A DNA stretch of 64,000 nucleotides, taken from Duganella sp. CF458 (GTDB taxonomy: Bacteria; Pseudomonadota; Gammaproteobacteria; Burkholderiales; Burkholderiaceae_D). Positions 49,958 to 59,063 of the stretch are shown here, piece after piece. Below the pieces are notes generated by a model that worked only from the letters and a program-made list of their open reading frames with translations, searched no databases and was not told the origin of the DNA. Position numbers and translations under genes: made by a program. The stretch is taken from assembly GCF_900113115.1 (NCBI RefSeq), contig NZ_FOOF01000005.1, positions 280,073 to 344,072 on the forward strand, in the 5' to 3' direction. Position 1 is the first letter of the stretch, and every line of letters begins with the position of its first letter.

Positions 49958-50464
49958 ATGGAAACAGACGAATTAAGCCTGGCTGTCGTCATGCGGCGCA
50001 AACCATTGAAGAGTACTTGGCAGCCATTCCAGTGGGTGCCGGCGGAAGTTGTGTTGTCGCCTTTGCCTGCGGGTGCGCCGCGCTGTTTGCGGGATGATGC
50101 TTCCGAGGCCTTGTGGCTTTATCCCGGCCTGTCGATGCGTTTGTATTCCGATGAGGCGGAGGGCTATTTCCTCAACCTCGATTCCGGGGCGCCGTGCTGG
50201 TTCATCATGTGGCGGATGGAAGGCGAGCATGCTGTGCCGCAGTTTGTGACCTTGTCTTATAACGAGGCGGCGCGGCTGATGGATGGGGGTGAGCAGGTGG
50301 ATACCTTGCCGTTGCCGCCGGCGATCGTGGAGCGCCTTGGCGCTTTCGTGGCGGAGTATTATCGTCCCGAGCCGAAGGGCAAGCGCCGCCGGCCTTCGTT
50401 CGAAGGCGGTGCGGCTGTCCAGCAAATGGCGCGCGAGGAAAGGGAGGGGCGACATGGCCGCTGA
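49958..50464 (+). CDS. DUF3305 protein, first gene of the formate dehydrogenase operon
   Basis: A 168-aa protein of the DUF3305 family, found almost only in formate dehydrogenase operons. It has VVMRRKPLKSTWQPFQWVP near the start, then GYFLNLDSGAPCWFIMWRME and VTLSYNEAARLMDGGEQVD. The role is unknown, probably assembly. The ATG at 49958 is preferred over 49952 because AAGGA lies 8 bp before it. It overlaps the DUF3306 gene by 11 bp. Confidence 0.88.
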   Translation: METDELSLAVVMRRKPLKSTWQPFQWVPAEVVLSPLPAGAPRCLRDDASEALWLYPGLSMRLYSDEAEGYFLNLDSGAPCWFIMWRMEGEHAVPQFVTLSYNEAARLMDGGEQVDTLPLPPAIVERLGAFVAEYYRPEPKGKRRRPSFEGGAAVQQMAREEREGRHGR

Positions 50465-50852
50465 GACTTTTTTCGCCCGCTGGTCGCGCGTCAAAGCGGA
50501 CGCGCAGCAGGCGCCGGCCGTGGCCGGGACACCTGGCGTCACCGATGCGCCGGTCGACCCTGAGGTACCGGCTCCAACGCTTGAGCAGGTGGAAAGCCTG
50601 ACACCCGATTCCGACTTCACTCCCTTCGTCGCGCGAGGCGTCGATGAAACCGTGCGCCGCGCCGCGCTGAAGAAGCTGTTCTCAGATCCACACTTCAACG
50701 TGATGGACGGCCTTGACACCTACATCGACGACTACAACAAATTCGAACCCCTGACGCCCCTGATGGTGGCAGCCCTCAACCACGCCAAGGACCTGATCGC
50801 GCGCGAATTCGCGGCGGAAGAAAACGATGAGCCAAAAGACGAGGATCTGTAA
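50454..50852 (+). CDS. DUF3306 protein of the formate dehydrogenase operon
   Basis: A 132-aa protein: ETFFARWSRVKADAQ at the N terminus, a Pro-rich linker, and the conserved RRAALKKLFSDPHFNVMDGL and DDYNKFEPLTPLMVAALNHA. It matches DUF3306, the constant neighbour of DUF3305. Function unknown. The ATG at 50454 is set by homology; the frame upstream is antisense-like sequence over DUF3305. It overlaps the next gene by 26 bp. Confidence 0.87.
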   Translation: MAAETFFARWSRVKADAQQAPAVAGTPGVTDAPVDPEVPAPTLEQVESLTPDSDFTPFVARGVDETVRRAALKKLFSDPHFNVMDGLDTYIDDYNKFEPLTPLMVAALNHAKDLIAREFAAEENDEPKDEDL

Positions 50853-52926
50853 CTGCAACAACACCATGCCAATGGACGGTATCGCGATCGGCAAGGCCTT
50901 GGGCGAGGGGCCCCTGCCGGTTGCCAGCCAGCTATGCCGCCGAGAAGTCAACCAGTACCTGCAAACGTTGGACGGCGCCGATCGCGTCGTTATCGCTTGC
51001 ACGCAGGAGGAGCCGCTGTTCCGTGAACTGGCGGAGATGAAGTCCGCCGTGTCTCCGCTGCGTTTCGTGAACCTGCGCGAGACAAGTGGCTGGAGCGAGG
51101 AGTCCCGTCAAACGACGCCCAAGATGGCGGCCCTGCTGGCTGCTGCAAGCTTGCCCGATCCGGAGCCGGTGCCGGAAGTCGAATATCAATCGGAAGGCCG
51201 GGTCCTGCTGCTTGGGCCGGCGCGGCGCGTACTGTCTTGGGCGCGCAAGCTTGAGCGGCAACTGCAGGTGAGCGTGTTGCTCACCGATGGCGACGATGCG
51301 GCAATTGCCGGCCATTCCTGGCCGACCTTCAGCGGCAGCGCGCCGCGCGTGCAAGGCTGGCTCGGCGCGTTCAAGGTCAGCTGGCAGCAATCCAATCCTG
51401 TCGATCTCGAGTTATGCACGCGCTGCAACGCCTGCGTGAAGGCGTGCCCGGAAGGTGCGATCAGCCTGGCCTATCAGGTTGACCTGGATGCTTGCCGTTC
51501 GCATCGCGATTGCGTCGCGGCTTGCGGTGCGGTGGCGGCGATCGATTTCGATCGTGTGGAAAGGGATCGCAGCGCTGAATTTGACCTGGTGTTCGACTTC
51601 GGCGACGCGCCGCTGCTGCGCATGCACCAACTGCCGCAAGGGTATTTCGGGCCCGGCACCGACGAGGCTTCGGCTGCCTTGGCCGCGATGCAGATGCTGG
51701 AGCTGGTCGGCACGTTCAGCAAGCCGCGCTTCTTCCAGTATAAGGAGAGCATTTGCGCGCATAGCCGCAGCATGCAGCCGGGCTGCAATGCCTGTATCGA
51801 CATCTGTTCGGCGGAGGCGATTTCCAGTGTTGGCGACCATATCAAGGTGTCGCCGCAGCTTTGTGCGGGGTGCGGCGCTTGCACGACCGTGTGCCCGTCC
51901 GGCGCGCTGACATATGCGTGGCCGCGCGCTCCCGATTTCGGAGAGCGCCTTCGTACCGTCCTGGCGACCTATGCACGTGCCGGTGGTGCGCGGCCTACGC
52001 TGCTGATGCATAGCGACGAGGAGGGTAGTGCGCTGGTGCGTGAACTCGGGCAGCTTGCGGCGGCGGGCGCGGCGCGTGGCCTCCCGGCGCGGGTGCTGCC
52101 GCTGCCGGTTCATCACGTGGCGTCGGTGGGGATGGATTTGTGGCTTGCCGCGGTTGCGTATGGCGCGGTTGACGTGGCCGTGCTGGCGACGGGCTGTGAG
52201 GCGCCGCAATACCTTGATGCGCTCGCAGAGCAGATGACGTTTGCGCAGGCGATCATCGATGGCCTGGGCTATGCCGGCGTCAAGCTGCATTTGCTGCGCG
52301 CGCGAGACGCTGCGGAGCTGGACCGCGAGCTGCAACGCTTCGCCGCCTCCGTTTCCATTCACGCAGTGCCTGTGCTGCCGGCCGCCACGTTCCACGTCGC
52401 GGCGGCAAAGCGCGAAACACTCGATTTCGCCATCACGCATCTGGCCCGTCATGCTCCAACGCCGCAGGACTGCATCGCCCTTCCAAAAGGCGCACCGTTC
52501 GGGGCGATCGAAATCGATACCGGCAAATGCACACTGTGCATGGCCTGCGTTGGCGCCTGCCCCGAGTCCGCGCTGACCGACAACCCGCAGGCGCCCCAAC
52601 TGCGCTTTACGGAAACGAACTGCGTGCAATGCGGCCTGTGCGTGCACACCTGCCCCGAGCAGGCGCTGGGCCTGCAGCCGCGCCTCGCGCTGGGTGCAAG
52701 CGCCAAGCAAGCCCGCGTCATCAACGAAGCCCAACCGTACCACTGCATCAAGTGTCAAAAACCATTCGGCACCCTGCAAATGGTGGAAAATATGGTCAAC
52801 AAACTTGCCGGCCACGGAGCCTTCTCCGGCAACCTCGACCGCATCCGCATGTGTCCCGACTGCCGCGTCATCGACATGATGCAGCCCGAGAAAGAAGTCT
52901 CCATCTTTGAGGTGAAACGCCAATGA
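50827..52926 (+). CDS. Cytoplasmic polyferredoxin (4Fe-4S) of the formate dehydrogenase operon
   Basis: A 699-aa iron-sulfur protein with no signal peptide. Ferredoxin-type cysteine motifs are CTRCNACVKACPEG, CNACIDICSAEA, CAGCGACTTVCPSG, CTLCMACVGACPES and CVQCGLCVHTCPEQ. A divergent one is CRSHRDCVAACG. A C-terminal CIKC ... CPDC pair could bind zinc or another cluster. It begins RICNCNNTM, another possible cysteine site. This gene type is conserved in proteobacterial formate dehydrogenase operons and probably supplies electrons or sulfur for maturation (inference). The stop overlaps the torD-like start. Confidence 0.88.
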   Translation: MSQKTRICNCNNTMPMDGIAIGKALGEGPLPVASQLCRREVNQYLQTLDGADRVVIACTQEEPLFRELAEMKSAVSPLRFVNLRETSGWSEESRQTTPKMAALLAAASLPDPEPVPEVEYQSEGRVLLLGPARRVLSWARKLERQLQVSVLLTDGDDAAIAGHSWPTFSGSAPRVQGWLGAFKVSWQQSNPVDLELCTRCNACVKACPEGAISLAYQVDLDACRSHRDCVAACGAVAAIDFDRVERDRSAEFDLVFDFGDAPLLRMHQLPQGYFGPGTDEASAALAAMQMLELVGTFSKPRFFQYKESICAHSRSMQPGCNACIDICSAEAISSVGDHIKVSPQLCAGCGACTTVCPSGALTYAWPRAPDFGERLRTVLATYARAGGARPTLLMHSDEEGSALVRELGQLAAAGAARGLPARVLPLPVHHVASVGMDLWLAAVAYGAVDVAVLATGCEAPQYLDALAEQMTFAQAIIDGLGYAGVKLHLLRARDAAELDRELQRFAASVSIHAVPVLPAATFHVAAAKRETLDFAITHLARHAPTPQDCIALPKGAPFGAIEIDTGKCTLCMACVGACPESALTDNPQAPQLRFTETNCVQCGLCVHTCPEQALGLQPRLALGASAKQARVINEAQPYHCIKCQKPFGTLQMVENMVNKLAGHGAFSGNLDRIRMCPDCRVIDMMQPEKEVSIFEVKRQ

Positions 52927-53483
52927 CCGAAGACGAAGAATATGCGCGTTCCGAACTGTACGGCGTGCTGTCCATGCTGTTCTACGGGCCGCCATCGCAG
53001 GCTGTGCTCGAGCTGATCGAGGACGCCGCCATCGAAGGCGATGGCGTGCTGGCCGATGGCTGGCGCGGACTGCAGGAGGCGAGCGGCAAGACCGATGCCG
53101 GGCGCGCGCGCGAAGAATACGAGTCGCTGTTCATCGGCGTCGGCAAGCCGGAGGTCATGCTCTACGGCTCCTACTACCTGTCCGGTTTCCTGATGGAGAA
53201 GCCGCTGGCGGCGCTGCGTGAAGACTTGGCGCGACTAGGGCTGGAGCGCTCCGAACACCTGTCCGAAAGTGAAGACCATTTCGCCGCGCTGTGCGATGCC
53301 ATGCGTCTGCTGCATGGCAGCATTGCAACACAGAAGGAATTTTTTACGACCCACATCCAGCCGTGGGCGCCTCAGCTTTTTGATGCTATCGATGCCCATC
53401 CCGGGGCAACTTACTATCGTGCAGTTGCTGGCCTGGCGCGCAGCTTCGTCGAAGTGGAAACCCAGGCGTTCGATATGGGCTGA
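52923..53483 (+). CDS. TorD/DmsD-family molybdoenzyme chaperone
   Basis: A 186-aa all-helical protein of the TorD family: RSELYGVLSMLFYGPPSQAVL, EEYESLFIGVGKPEVMLYGS with YYLSGFLMEKPLAALREDL and SEDHFAALCDAMRLL. These chaperones hold the Tat peptide and apo-form of the catalytic subunit until cofactor loading. It is the last gene of the first operon part. A 71-bp gap to the Tat peptide gene could hold a second promoter. Confidence 0.88.
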   Translation: MTEDEEYARSELYGVLSMLFYGPPSQAVLELIEDAAIEGDGVLADGWRGLQEASGKTDAGRAREEYESLFIGVGKPEVMLYGSYYLSGFLMEKPLAALREDLARLGLERSEHLSESEDHFAALCDAMRLLHGSIATQKEFFTTHIQPWAPQLFDAIDAHPGATYYRAVAGLARSFVEVETQAFDMG

Positions 53484-53554
53484 GCGTTAATGCATTGTTA
53501 AATTATTTGTGCTAGTGTTAAAAGACTAACTGTTGTTGGTTATGGGAGACCATG

Positions 53555-53749
53555 ATGTCGACGCAATCCAACTCTGGAAGACGGTCTTTTTTCACCGGCA
53601 TGGGGGCCCTGGCCGCTGCCGGCATCGCCGCGAAAATGGCCAACAGCCCGCCCGACACGACGCCGCCCGCGGAACCGGAACCACCTCCCGGCACCGGCTA
53701 CCGCCTCACAGAACATATCCAGAAGTACTACCGCACCACCAAGATCTGA
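53555..53749 (+). CDS. Small Tat-signal protein of the formate dehydrogenase region
   Basis: A 64-aa protein with a twin-arginine-like motif (SGRRSFFTGMG) and hydrophobic segment (ALAAAGIAAKMA), then a Pro-rich stretch and YRLTEHIQKYYRTTKI. Small proteins with this layout occur beside formate dehydrogenase alpha genes. It may be a Tat-exported structural piece. The ATG at 53555 has a better GGAG spacing (6) than 53552. The next gene follows at once. Confidence 0.8.
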   Translation: MSTQSNSGRRSFFTGMGALAAAGIAAKMANSPPDTTPPAEPEPPPGTGYRLTEHIQKYYRTTKI

Positions 53750-53764
53750 GTGGAGGGCCACATG

Positions 53765-56728
53765 ATGCTCCTTACACGTAAAGGGCCGGCCGGCCCCCGT
53801 GCGCCTGGACGTTTCGTATCGAGCCTCGAAGGCAGCCTGGCGCGGGCCTTGCCGACGATGGACCGGCGCGCATTCCTGAAACGCTCCGGCATTGGTGTAG
53901 GCGTCGGACTGGCGGCGTCGCAGCTTTCGCTGATGCGCAAGGCACAGGCAAAGGATCCCGCCGCTGTTGATAGCGGTAGCAAGCAGGTCGTGCGGCGCAC
54001 GGTCTGCAGCCACTGTTCGGTGGGTTGCGCGGTCGACGCGGTGGTGGAGAACGGCATCTGGATCCGCCAGGAGCCGGTGTTCGATTCACCGATCAATCTC
54101 GGCGCGCACTGCGCCAAGGGCGCCGCACTGCGCGAGCACGGCCATGGCGAGTACCGCCTGAAATATCCGATGAAGCTGGTGAACGGAAAATACCAGCGGA
54201 TCGGCTGGGACCAGGCCTTGCAGGAAATTTCGGCCAAGCTGCTGGACATGAAAAAGAAGGACGGCCCGGATTCGGTGTTCTTCGTCGGCTCGTCGAAACA
54301 CAACAACGAGCAGTCGGCGCTGCTGCGCAAGTTCGTGTCCTTCTTCGGCACCAATAACTGCGACCACCAGGCGCGCATCTGCCATTCGACGACGGTGGCG
54401 GGCGTGGCCAATACCTGGGGCTATGGCGCGATGACCAACAGCTACAACGATATGCAGAACGCCAAGGCGGCCATGTATATCGGCTCCAACGCTGCGGAGG
54501 CGCATCCGGTTTCGATGCTGCACATGCTGCATTCGAAAGAGAACGGCTGCAAGATGATCGTGGTCGATCCGCGCTACACCCGCACGGCCGCCAAGTCGGA
54601 CCAGTACATTCGCATCCGCTCCGGCTCCGATATCCCATTCCTGTACGGGATGTTGTGGCACATCTTCAAGAACGGCTGGGAAGACAAGGAATACATCGCC
54701 GCGCGGGTCTATGGCATGGACAAGGTGCGCGAAGAAGTCGCCAAGTGGACGCCGGATAAGGTGGAAGAAGCCTGCGGCGTACCGGAAGCCCAGGTGCTGC
54801 AGGCGGCGGAGACGATGGCGAAGAATCGACCCTCCACCGTGGTGTGGTGCATGGGACAGACCCAGCACTCGATCGGCAATGCGATCGTGCGCGCCTCCTG
54901 CATCCTGCAACTCGCGCTGGGAAACGTCGGCAAGAGCGGCGGCGGTACCAATATCTTCCGTGGCCACGACAATGTGCAGGGGGCGACCGACGTCGGCCCC
55001 AACCCCGACTCGCTGCCGGCTTATTACGGCCTGGCTGCCGGCGCCTGGAAGCACTGGTGCGCGGTGTGGGGCGTGGATTACGAATGGGTCAAGAGCCAGT
55101 TTGCCTCGCAGGCCATGATGGAAAAATCCGGCACCACAGTGTCGCGCTGGGTCGATGCGGTGCTGGAAAAGAATGAACTGATCGACCAGGACAGCAACGT
55201 CAAGGCCGTGTTCTTCTGGGGCCACGCGCCGAATTCGCAAACGCGCGGGCTGGAAATGAAGAAGGCGATGGACAAGCTGGAAATGCTGGTGGTGATCGAC
55301 CCGTATCCATCCGCCACGGCCGCCATGGCCGCGATGAAGGTGGAAGGGCAGGAGGTCAACCCGAACCGCGCTGTCTACCTGCTGCCGGCGGCTACTCAGT
55401 TCGAAACTTCGGGCTCGGTGACCGCGTCCAACCGTTCGGTGCAATGGCGTGAAAAAGTGATCGAACCGCTGTTCGAATCGCGCACCGATCACATGATCAT
55501 GTATCAGTTGGCGGAGAAGCTGGGCTTTGGCAAGCAGCTGGTGGCCAAGATCAAGCTGGTGCCGGGCAAGGGCAATATGATGGAGCCTGAGCCGGAGGAC
55601 ATGCTGCGCGAGATCAATCGCGGCAGCTGGACCATCGGCTACACCGGCCAGTCTCCGGAACGCCTGAAGGCGCACATGCGCAATATGCACATGTTCGATG
55701 TGAAAACCTTGCGCTGCAAAGGCGGCAAGGATGCGGAGACCGGCTACGACCTGACGGGCGACTATTTCGGCCTGCCGTGGCCCTGCTACGGTACACCGGA
55801 GCTCAAGCACCCCGGCTCGGCCAACCTGTACGACAACAGCCAGCACGTGATGGACGGCGGCGGCAACTTCCGCGCCAATTTCGGCGTCGAGCGCGATGGC
55901 GTCAACCTGCTGGCGGAAGACGGCTCGTTCTCCAAAGGCGCCGACATTACCACCGGCTACCCGGAATTCGACCACGTGCTGATGAAAAAGCTGGGTTGGT
56001 GGGACGAGCTGACCGATGCCGAAAAGCTGGCGGCGGAAGGCAAGAACTGGAAAACCGACCTGTCGGGTGGCATCCAGCGCGTGTGCCTGAAGGGGCACGG
56101 TGTGCACCCCTTCGGCAACGCCAAGGCGCGTGCGGTGGTGTGGAACTTCCCCGATCCTGTGCCGCTGCACCGCGAGCCGTTGTTCGGCACCCGGCCCGAC
56201 CTGGTGGCAAAGTATCCAACCCACGAGGACAAGAAAGCCTTCTGGCGCATGCCGACGCTGTACAAGACCGTGCAGCAGAAGGCGGTTGATGATGGCTTGG
56301 CGAAGAAGTTCCCGATCATCCTGACTTCCGGGCGCCTGGTGGAATACGAGGGCGGCGGCGAAGAGACCCGCTCCAACCCCTGGCTGGCCGAGCTGCAGCA
56401 GGAGAACTTCGTCGAAATCAATCCGAAGGCCGCTTCCGACCGGGGCATCCGCAACGGCGAATACGTGGTCGTATCGACGCCGACCGGCGCGCGTATCAAG
56501 GTGAGGGCGCTGGTGACGCAGCGGGTGGGCGTCGACACGGCCTTCATTCCCTTCCATTTCTCGGGCTGGTGGCAGGGCAAGGACATGCTGGAATACTACC
56601 CGGAAGGCGCGGCGCCGATCGTGCGCGGCGAGGCGGTCAACACGGCTACGACGTACGGCTATGACTCGGTCACCATGATGCAGGAGACCAAGACGACCAT
56701 CTGCAATATCGAACGCTTCGCGGGCTGA
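53765..56728 (+). CDS. fdhA: Formate dehydrogenase alpha (catalytic) subunit, cysteine form
   Basis: A 987-aa molybdopterin oxidoreductase oxidising formate to CO2. A Tat signal (MDRRAFLKRSGIGVGVGL) starts near residue 37. The [4Fe-4S] ligands are Cys81, Cys84, Cys88 and Cys116. The metal ligand is Cys206 in DHQARICHSTTV, where E. coli FdnG has selenocysteine, so this is the sulfur form. The C-terminal molybdopterin-binding domain has LTSGRLVEYEGGGEETRSNPWL and IPFHFSGWWQG. A GTG at 53750 and ATG at 53762 are alternative starts; GGAGG fits 53765. Confidence 0.95.
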   Translation: MLLTRKGPAGPRAPGRFVSSLEGSLARALPTMDRRAFLKRSGIGVGVGLAASQLSLMRKAQAKDPAAVDSGSKQVVRRTVCSHCSVGCAVDAVVENGIWIRQEPVFDSPINLGAHCAKGAALREHGHGEYRLKYPMKLVNGKYQRIGWDQALQEISAKLLDMKKKDGPDSVFFVGSSKHNNEQSALLRKFVSFFGTNNCDHQARICHSTTVAGVANTWGYGAMTNSYNDMQNAKAAMYIGSNAAEAHPVSMLHMLHSKENGCKMIVVDPRYTRTAAKSDQYIRIRSGSDIPFLYGMLWHIFKNGWEDKEYIAARVYGMDKVREEVAKWTPDKVEEACGVPEAQVLQAAETMAKNRPSTVVWCMGQTQHSIGNAIVRASCILQLALGNVGKSGGGTNIFRGHDNVQGATDVGPNPDSLPAYYGLAAGAWKHWCAVWGVDYEWVKSQFASQAMMEKSGTTVSRWVDAVLEKNELIDQDSNVKAVFFWGHAPNSQTRGLEMKKAMDKLEMLVVIDPYPSATAAMAAMKVEGQEVNPNRAVYLLPAATQFETSGSVTASNRSVQWREKVIEPLFESRTDHMIMYQLAEKLGFGKQLVAKIKLVPGKGNMMEPEPEDMLREINRGSWTIGYTGQSPERLKAHMRNMHMFDVKTLRCKGGKDAETGYDLTGDYFGLPWPCYGTPELKHPGSANLYDNSQHVMDGGGNFRANFGVERDGVNLLAEDGSFSKGADITTGYPEFDHVLMKKLGWWDELTDAEKLAAEGKNWKTDLSGGIQRVCLKGHGVHPFGNAKARAVVWNFPDPVPLHREPLFGTRPDLVAKYPTHEDKKAFWRMPTLYKTVQQKAVDDGLAKKFPIILTSGRLVEYEGGGEETRSNPWLAELQQENFVEINPKAASDRGIRNGEYVVVSTPTGARIKVRALVTQRVGVDTAFIPFHFSGWWQGKDMLEYYPEGAAPIVRGEAVNTATTYGYDSVTMMQETKTTICNIERFAG

Positions 56729-56738
56729 GGAGATCGCC

Positions 56739-57341
56739 ATGGCACGGATGAAATTCATTTGCGACACGGAGCGCTGCATCGAGTGCAACGCCTGTGCGAC
56801 GGCGTGCAAGAACGAGCACGAGGTCCCCTGGGGCGTCAACCGGCGTCGGGTGGTGACCATCAACGATGGCATCATCGGGCAGGAGAAATCGGTCTCGGTG
56901 GCCTGCATGCATTGCTCGGATGCGCCATGCATGGCGGTGTGCCCGGTCGATTGCTTCTACCGCACCGAAGAAGGCGTGGTCCTGCATAACAAGGATGCCT
57001 GCATCGGCTGCGGCTACTGTTCCTACGCCTGCCCGTTCGGCGCGCCGCAGTTCCCGTCCAACGGGACCTTCGGCCTGCGCGGCAAGATGGACAAGTGCAC
57101 GTTCTGCGCCGGCGGGCCCGAGGAAAACGGCTCGCAGGCGGAATTCGAAAAGTATGGCCGCAACCGGCTGGCCGAGGGCAAGCTGCCGGCCTGCGCCGAG
57201 ATGTGTTCGACCAAGGCGCTGTTGGGCGGCGATGGCGACGTGGTGGCGGATATCTTCCGCACCCGTGTCGTCACGCGCGGCAAGGGCAGCGAAGTGTGGG
57301 GCTGGGGCACGGCTTACGGCAAACCGGAGGCTAAATCATGA
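56739..57341 (+). CDS. fdhB: Formate dehydrogenase beta (Fe-S) subunit
   Basis: A 200-aa protein with four ferredoxin-type cysteine groups: CIECNACATAC, CMHCSDAPCMAVCP, CIGCGYCSYACPFG and CTFCAGG ... CAEMC. It relays electrons from the alpha subunit to the membrane cytochrome. Unlike E. coli FdnH it has no C-terminal membrane anchor, so it relies on the gamma subunit for docking. The stop overlaps the lipoprotein ATG. Confidence 0.95.
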   Translation: MARMKFICDTERCIECNACATACKNEHEVPWGVNRRRVVTINDGIIGQEKSVSVACMHCSDAPCMAVCPVDCFYRTEEGVVLHNKDACIGCGYCSYACPFGAPQFPSNGTFGLRGKMDKCTFCAGGPEENGSQAEFEKYGRNRLAEGKLPACAEMCSTKALLGGDGDVVADIFRTRVVTRGKGSEVWGWGTAYGKPEAKS

Positions 57342-57559
57342 AGCTCTATCTGGTAGCGCTGCTGGCGCTGGCTGGCTGCGGCGAGGTGTCGCAGTCGAAG
57401 CAGGGCAGTGCAGTGAATCGCGGCGACGAGCCGGGATACAAGGGCGCTCGCACGGCCCAGGTGGCCAAGGGCTGGACGCCGGGCGACAAGGCTTCCTGGG
57501 ACAAGCAGGTGCGCGAACGCGGGCAACTGCAGAACGAGTACGTGAAGACCAACCGTTAG
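57338..57559 (+). CDS. Small lipoprotein of the formate dehydrogenase operon
   Basis: A 73-aa protein with a lipoprotein signal (KLYLVALLALAGC, lipobox LAGC, Cys14). The mature 60 residues are charged and contain GDEPGYKGARTAQVAKGWTP and ASWDKQVRERGQ. I do not recognise a family. Coupling to fdhB by ATGA overlap makes a role in the membrane complex likely. Confidence 0.78.
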   Translation: MKLYLVALLALAGCGEVSQSKQGSAVNRGDEPGYKGARTAQVAKGWTPGDKASWDKQVRERGQLQNEYVKTNR

Positions 57560-57570
57560 GGAGGTGCGCC

Positions 57571-58677
57571 ATGAAACGATGGTTGGCAATGCTGGCCGTG
57601 GCGCTCGCCGCCGGCACCTCGCTCGCGGCGGATGCACCCGCGCCGGCTACGGCGCCGCGCGTCGAATCGGTGGACATCCTGAAGCAGGACCAGGCCGAAC
57701 GCACGCGCGAGCAGCCCGGCAACAACGCGCCGGTATGGCGCAAGGTGGTGGCAGGGGAGGCGCATTACAGCAGCCTGCCTTACCCCGAGTCAGGTGTGCT
57801 GATCCAGCCCAAGGCGCAACTGCTCGGCCAGCCGGTGGCGACCACGGCCGGCGAGGCTTGGCGCCGCTTCCGCAATGGCCCGATGATCAGCATCGGCGGT
57901 TGGCTCATCCTGGGCGTGCTGGCCGCGATTGCCGCGATGTACTTCGCCAAAGGTCCGGTCAAGGTGCACGCGCCGCCCACCGGGCGCAAGATCCAGCGCT
58001 TCACCCCAACCGAACGTTTCGTACACTGGACCACCGCCATCACCTTCGTCCTGCTGGCAGTTTCCGGGCTGTGCATGATGTTCGGCAAATTCGTGCTGAT
58101 GCCCGTCATCGGCCACACCCTGTTCGGCTACCTGACGTACGCATTGAAGACCATGCACAACTTTGTCGGGCCGCTCTTCACCGTCTCGCTGATCGTCACC
58201 TTCATCATGTTCGTGAAGGATAATTTCCCCATCGTTGCCGACATCAAATGGCTGGCCAAACTGGGCGGCATGTTCGGGCAAGGGCATGCCCCGGCGGGCC
58301 GCTTCAACGCCGGCGAAAAGCTTTGGTTCTGGGGCGGCGTCACCGTGCTGGGCCTGGCCGCCAGCGGATCCGGATTCGTGCTCGACAAGCTGGTGCCCAA
58401 CCTCGAATACACGCGCTTCATGATGCAAGGGGCGAACCTGCTGCACATAACCGCCACCGTGCTGATGATGGGCTTTGCGCTCGGCCATATCTATCTCGGC
58501 ACCATCGGCATGGAAGGCGCCTACAAAGCCATGCGCGAAGGTTATGTGGACGACGCCTGGGCACGCGAGCACCACGACATCTGGTACCAGGAAGTGGTGG
58601 ACGGCAAAGTGCCGCGCGTGCGCGCGCCGGAGCACGATGGCGAGCCAGTGCCGCCGCCGGCGCCCAAGACCGTCTAA
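57571..58677 (+). CDS. fdhC: Formate dehydrogenase gamma subunit (cytochrome b556)
   Basis: A 368-aa membrane cytochrome with four core helices. A signal peptide (MLAVALAAGTSLA) is followed by about 90 residues in the periplasm, then one extra helix (ISIGGWLILGVLAAIAAMYF). The FdhC/NarI-type core follows: RFTPTERFVHWTTAITFVLL, FGYLTYALKTMHNFVGPLF and LLHITATVLMMGFALGHIYL, with the heme-ligand histidines. The signal and extra helix are not in E. coli FdnI (217 aa) but occur in longer family members. It passes electrons to quinone. Confidence 0.93.
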   Translation: MKRWLAMLAVALAAGTSLAADAPAPATAPRVESVDILKQDQAERTREQPGNNAPVWRKVVAGEAHYSSLPYPESGVLIQPKAQLLGQPVATTAGEAWRRFRNGPMISIGGWLILGVLAAIAAMYFAKGPVKVHAPPTGRKIQRFTPTERFVHWTTAITFVLLAVSGLCMMFGKFVLMPVIGHTLFGYLTYALKTMHNFVGPLFTVSLIVTFIMFVKDNFPIVADIKWLAKLGGMFGQGHAPAGRFNAGEKLWFWGGVTVLGLAASGSGFVLDKLVPNLEYTRFMMQGANLLHITATVLMMGFALGHIYLGTIGMEGAYKAMREGYVDDAWAREHHDIWYQEVVDGKVPRVRAPEHDGEPVPPPAPKTV

Positions 58678-58687
58678 GGAGCAAGCC

Positions 58688-59017
58688 ATGAACATGCCCG
58701 TACTCGCCCTGCTTATCCTGGCCGTGTCCTGCACTGTGCAGGCCAAGTTGCCGGCGCCTACCGATGAGCAGAAGGCCGCCGCCGCTGCGACCAAAGACAA
58801 GCAAGCCTGGACCGACAAGGTTGCCGCCTACAAGCTCTGCATGGCGCAAGACCGCGTTGTGGCGCGCTATTTCGCAACCAAAGGAAGCGGCGGCAAGCCG
58901 ACAGCAGCATTGCCGGCCTGTGCCGATCCCGGGCCGTATGTCGCCCAGGTCGCTGCCACAAAGGAAGTTGGCGTCGCCGATTCGAAGCCCGTACCCGAAG
59001 CCGGCAAGAAGAAATAA
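58688..59017 (+). CDS. Small exported protein, last gene of the formate dehydrogenase operon
   Basis: A 109-aa protein with signal peptide (PVLALLILAVSCTVQA). The mature part is Lys/Ala-rich with DKVAAYKLCMAQDRVVARYF and two more cysteines (LCMAQ and PACADPG) that could pair. I do not recognise it; small proteins of this type close several betaproteobacterial formate dehydrogenase operons. AAGGAG lies before the ATG. The hairpin at 59020-59042 ends the operon. Confidence 0.78.
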   Translation: MNMPVLALLILAVSCTVQAKLPAPTDEQKAAAAATKDKQAWTDKVAAYKLCMAQDRVVARYFATKGSGGKPTAALPACADPGPYVAQVAATKEVGVADSKPVPEAGKKK

Positions 59018-59019
59018 AG

Positions 59020-59042
59020 AAAAACCCGCCGCAGCGGGTTTC
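59020..59042. terminator. Bidirectional terminator between the formate dehydrogenase operon and a PEP-CTERM gene
   Basis: An 8-bp stem AAACCCGC, CGCA loop and GCGGGTTT. The reverse strand is followed by a T run (TTTTT), so it mainly ends the reverse-strand gene but can stop both. Confidence 0.75.
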
Positions 59043-59063
59043 CACGGGGGGAGTGGTTGCGGC

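Noticed and set aside
53484..53554. Internal promoter before the alpha-subunit part of the formate dehydrogenase operon
   Set aside because: The TTGTTA and TAGTGT boxes are only 12 bp apart, too close for sigma-70; no FNR-type TTGAT-N4-ATCAA site was found by eye.
54086..56932. A 948-residue reverse frame opposite fdhA
   Set aside because: It is a shadow of the catalytic subunit, whose cysteine ligands and molybdopterin motifs are unmistakable.
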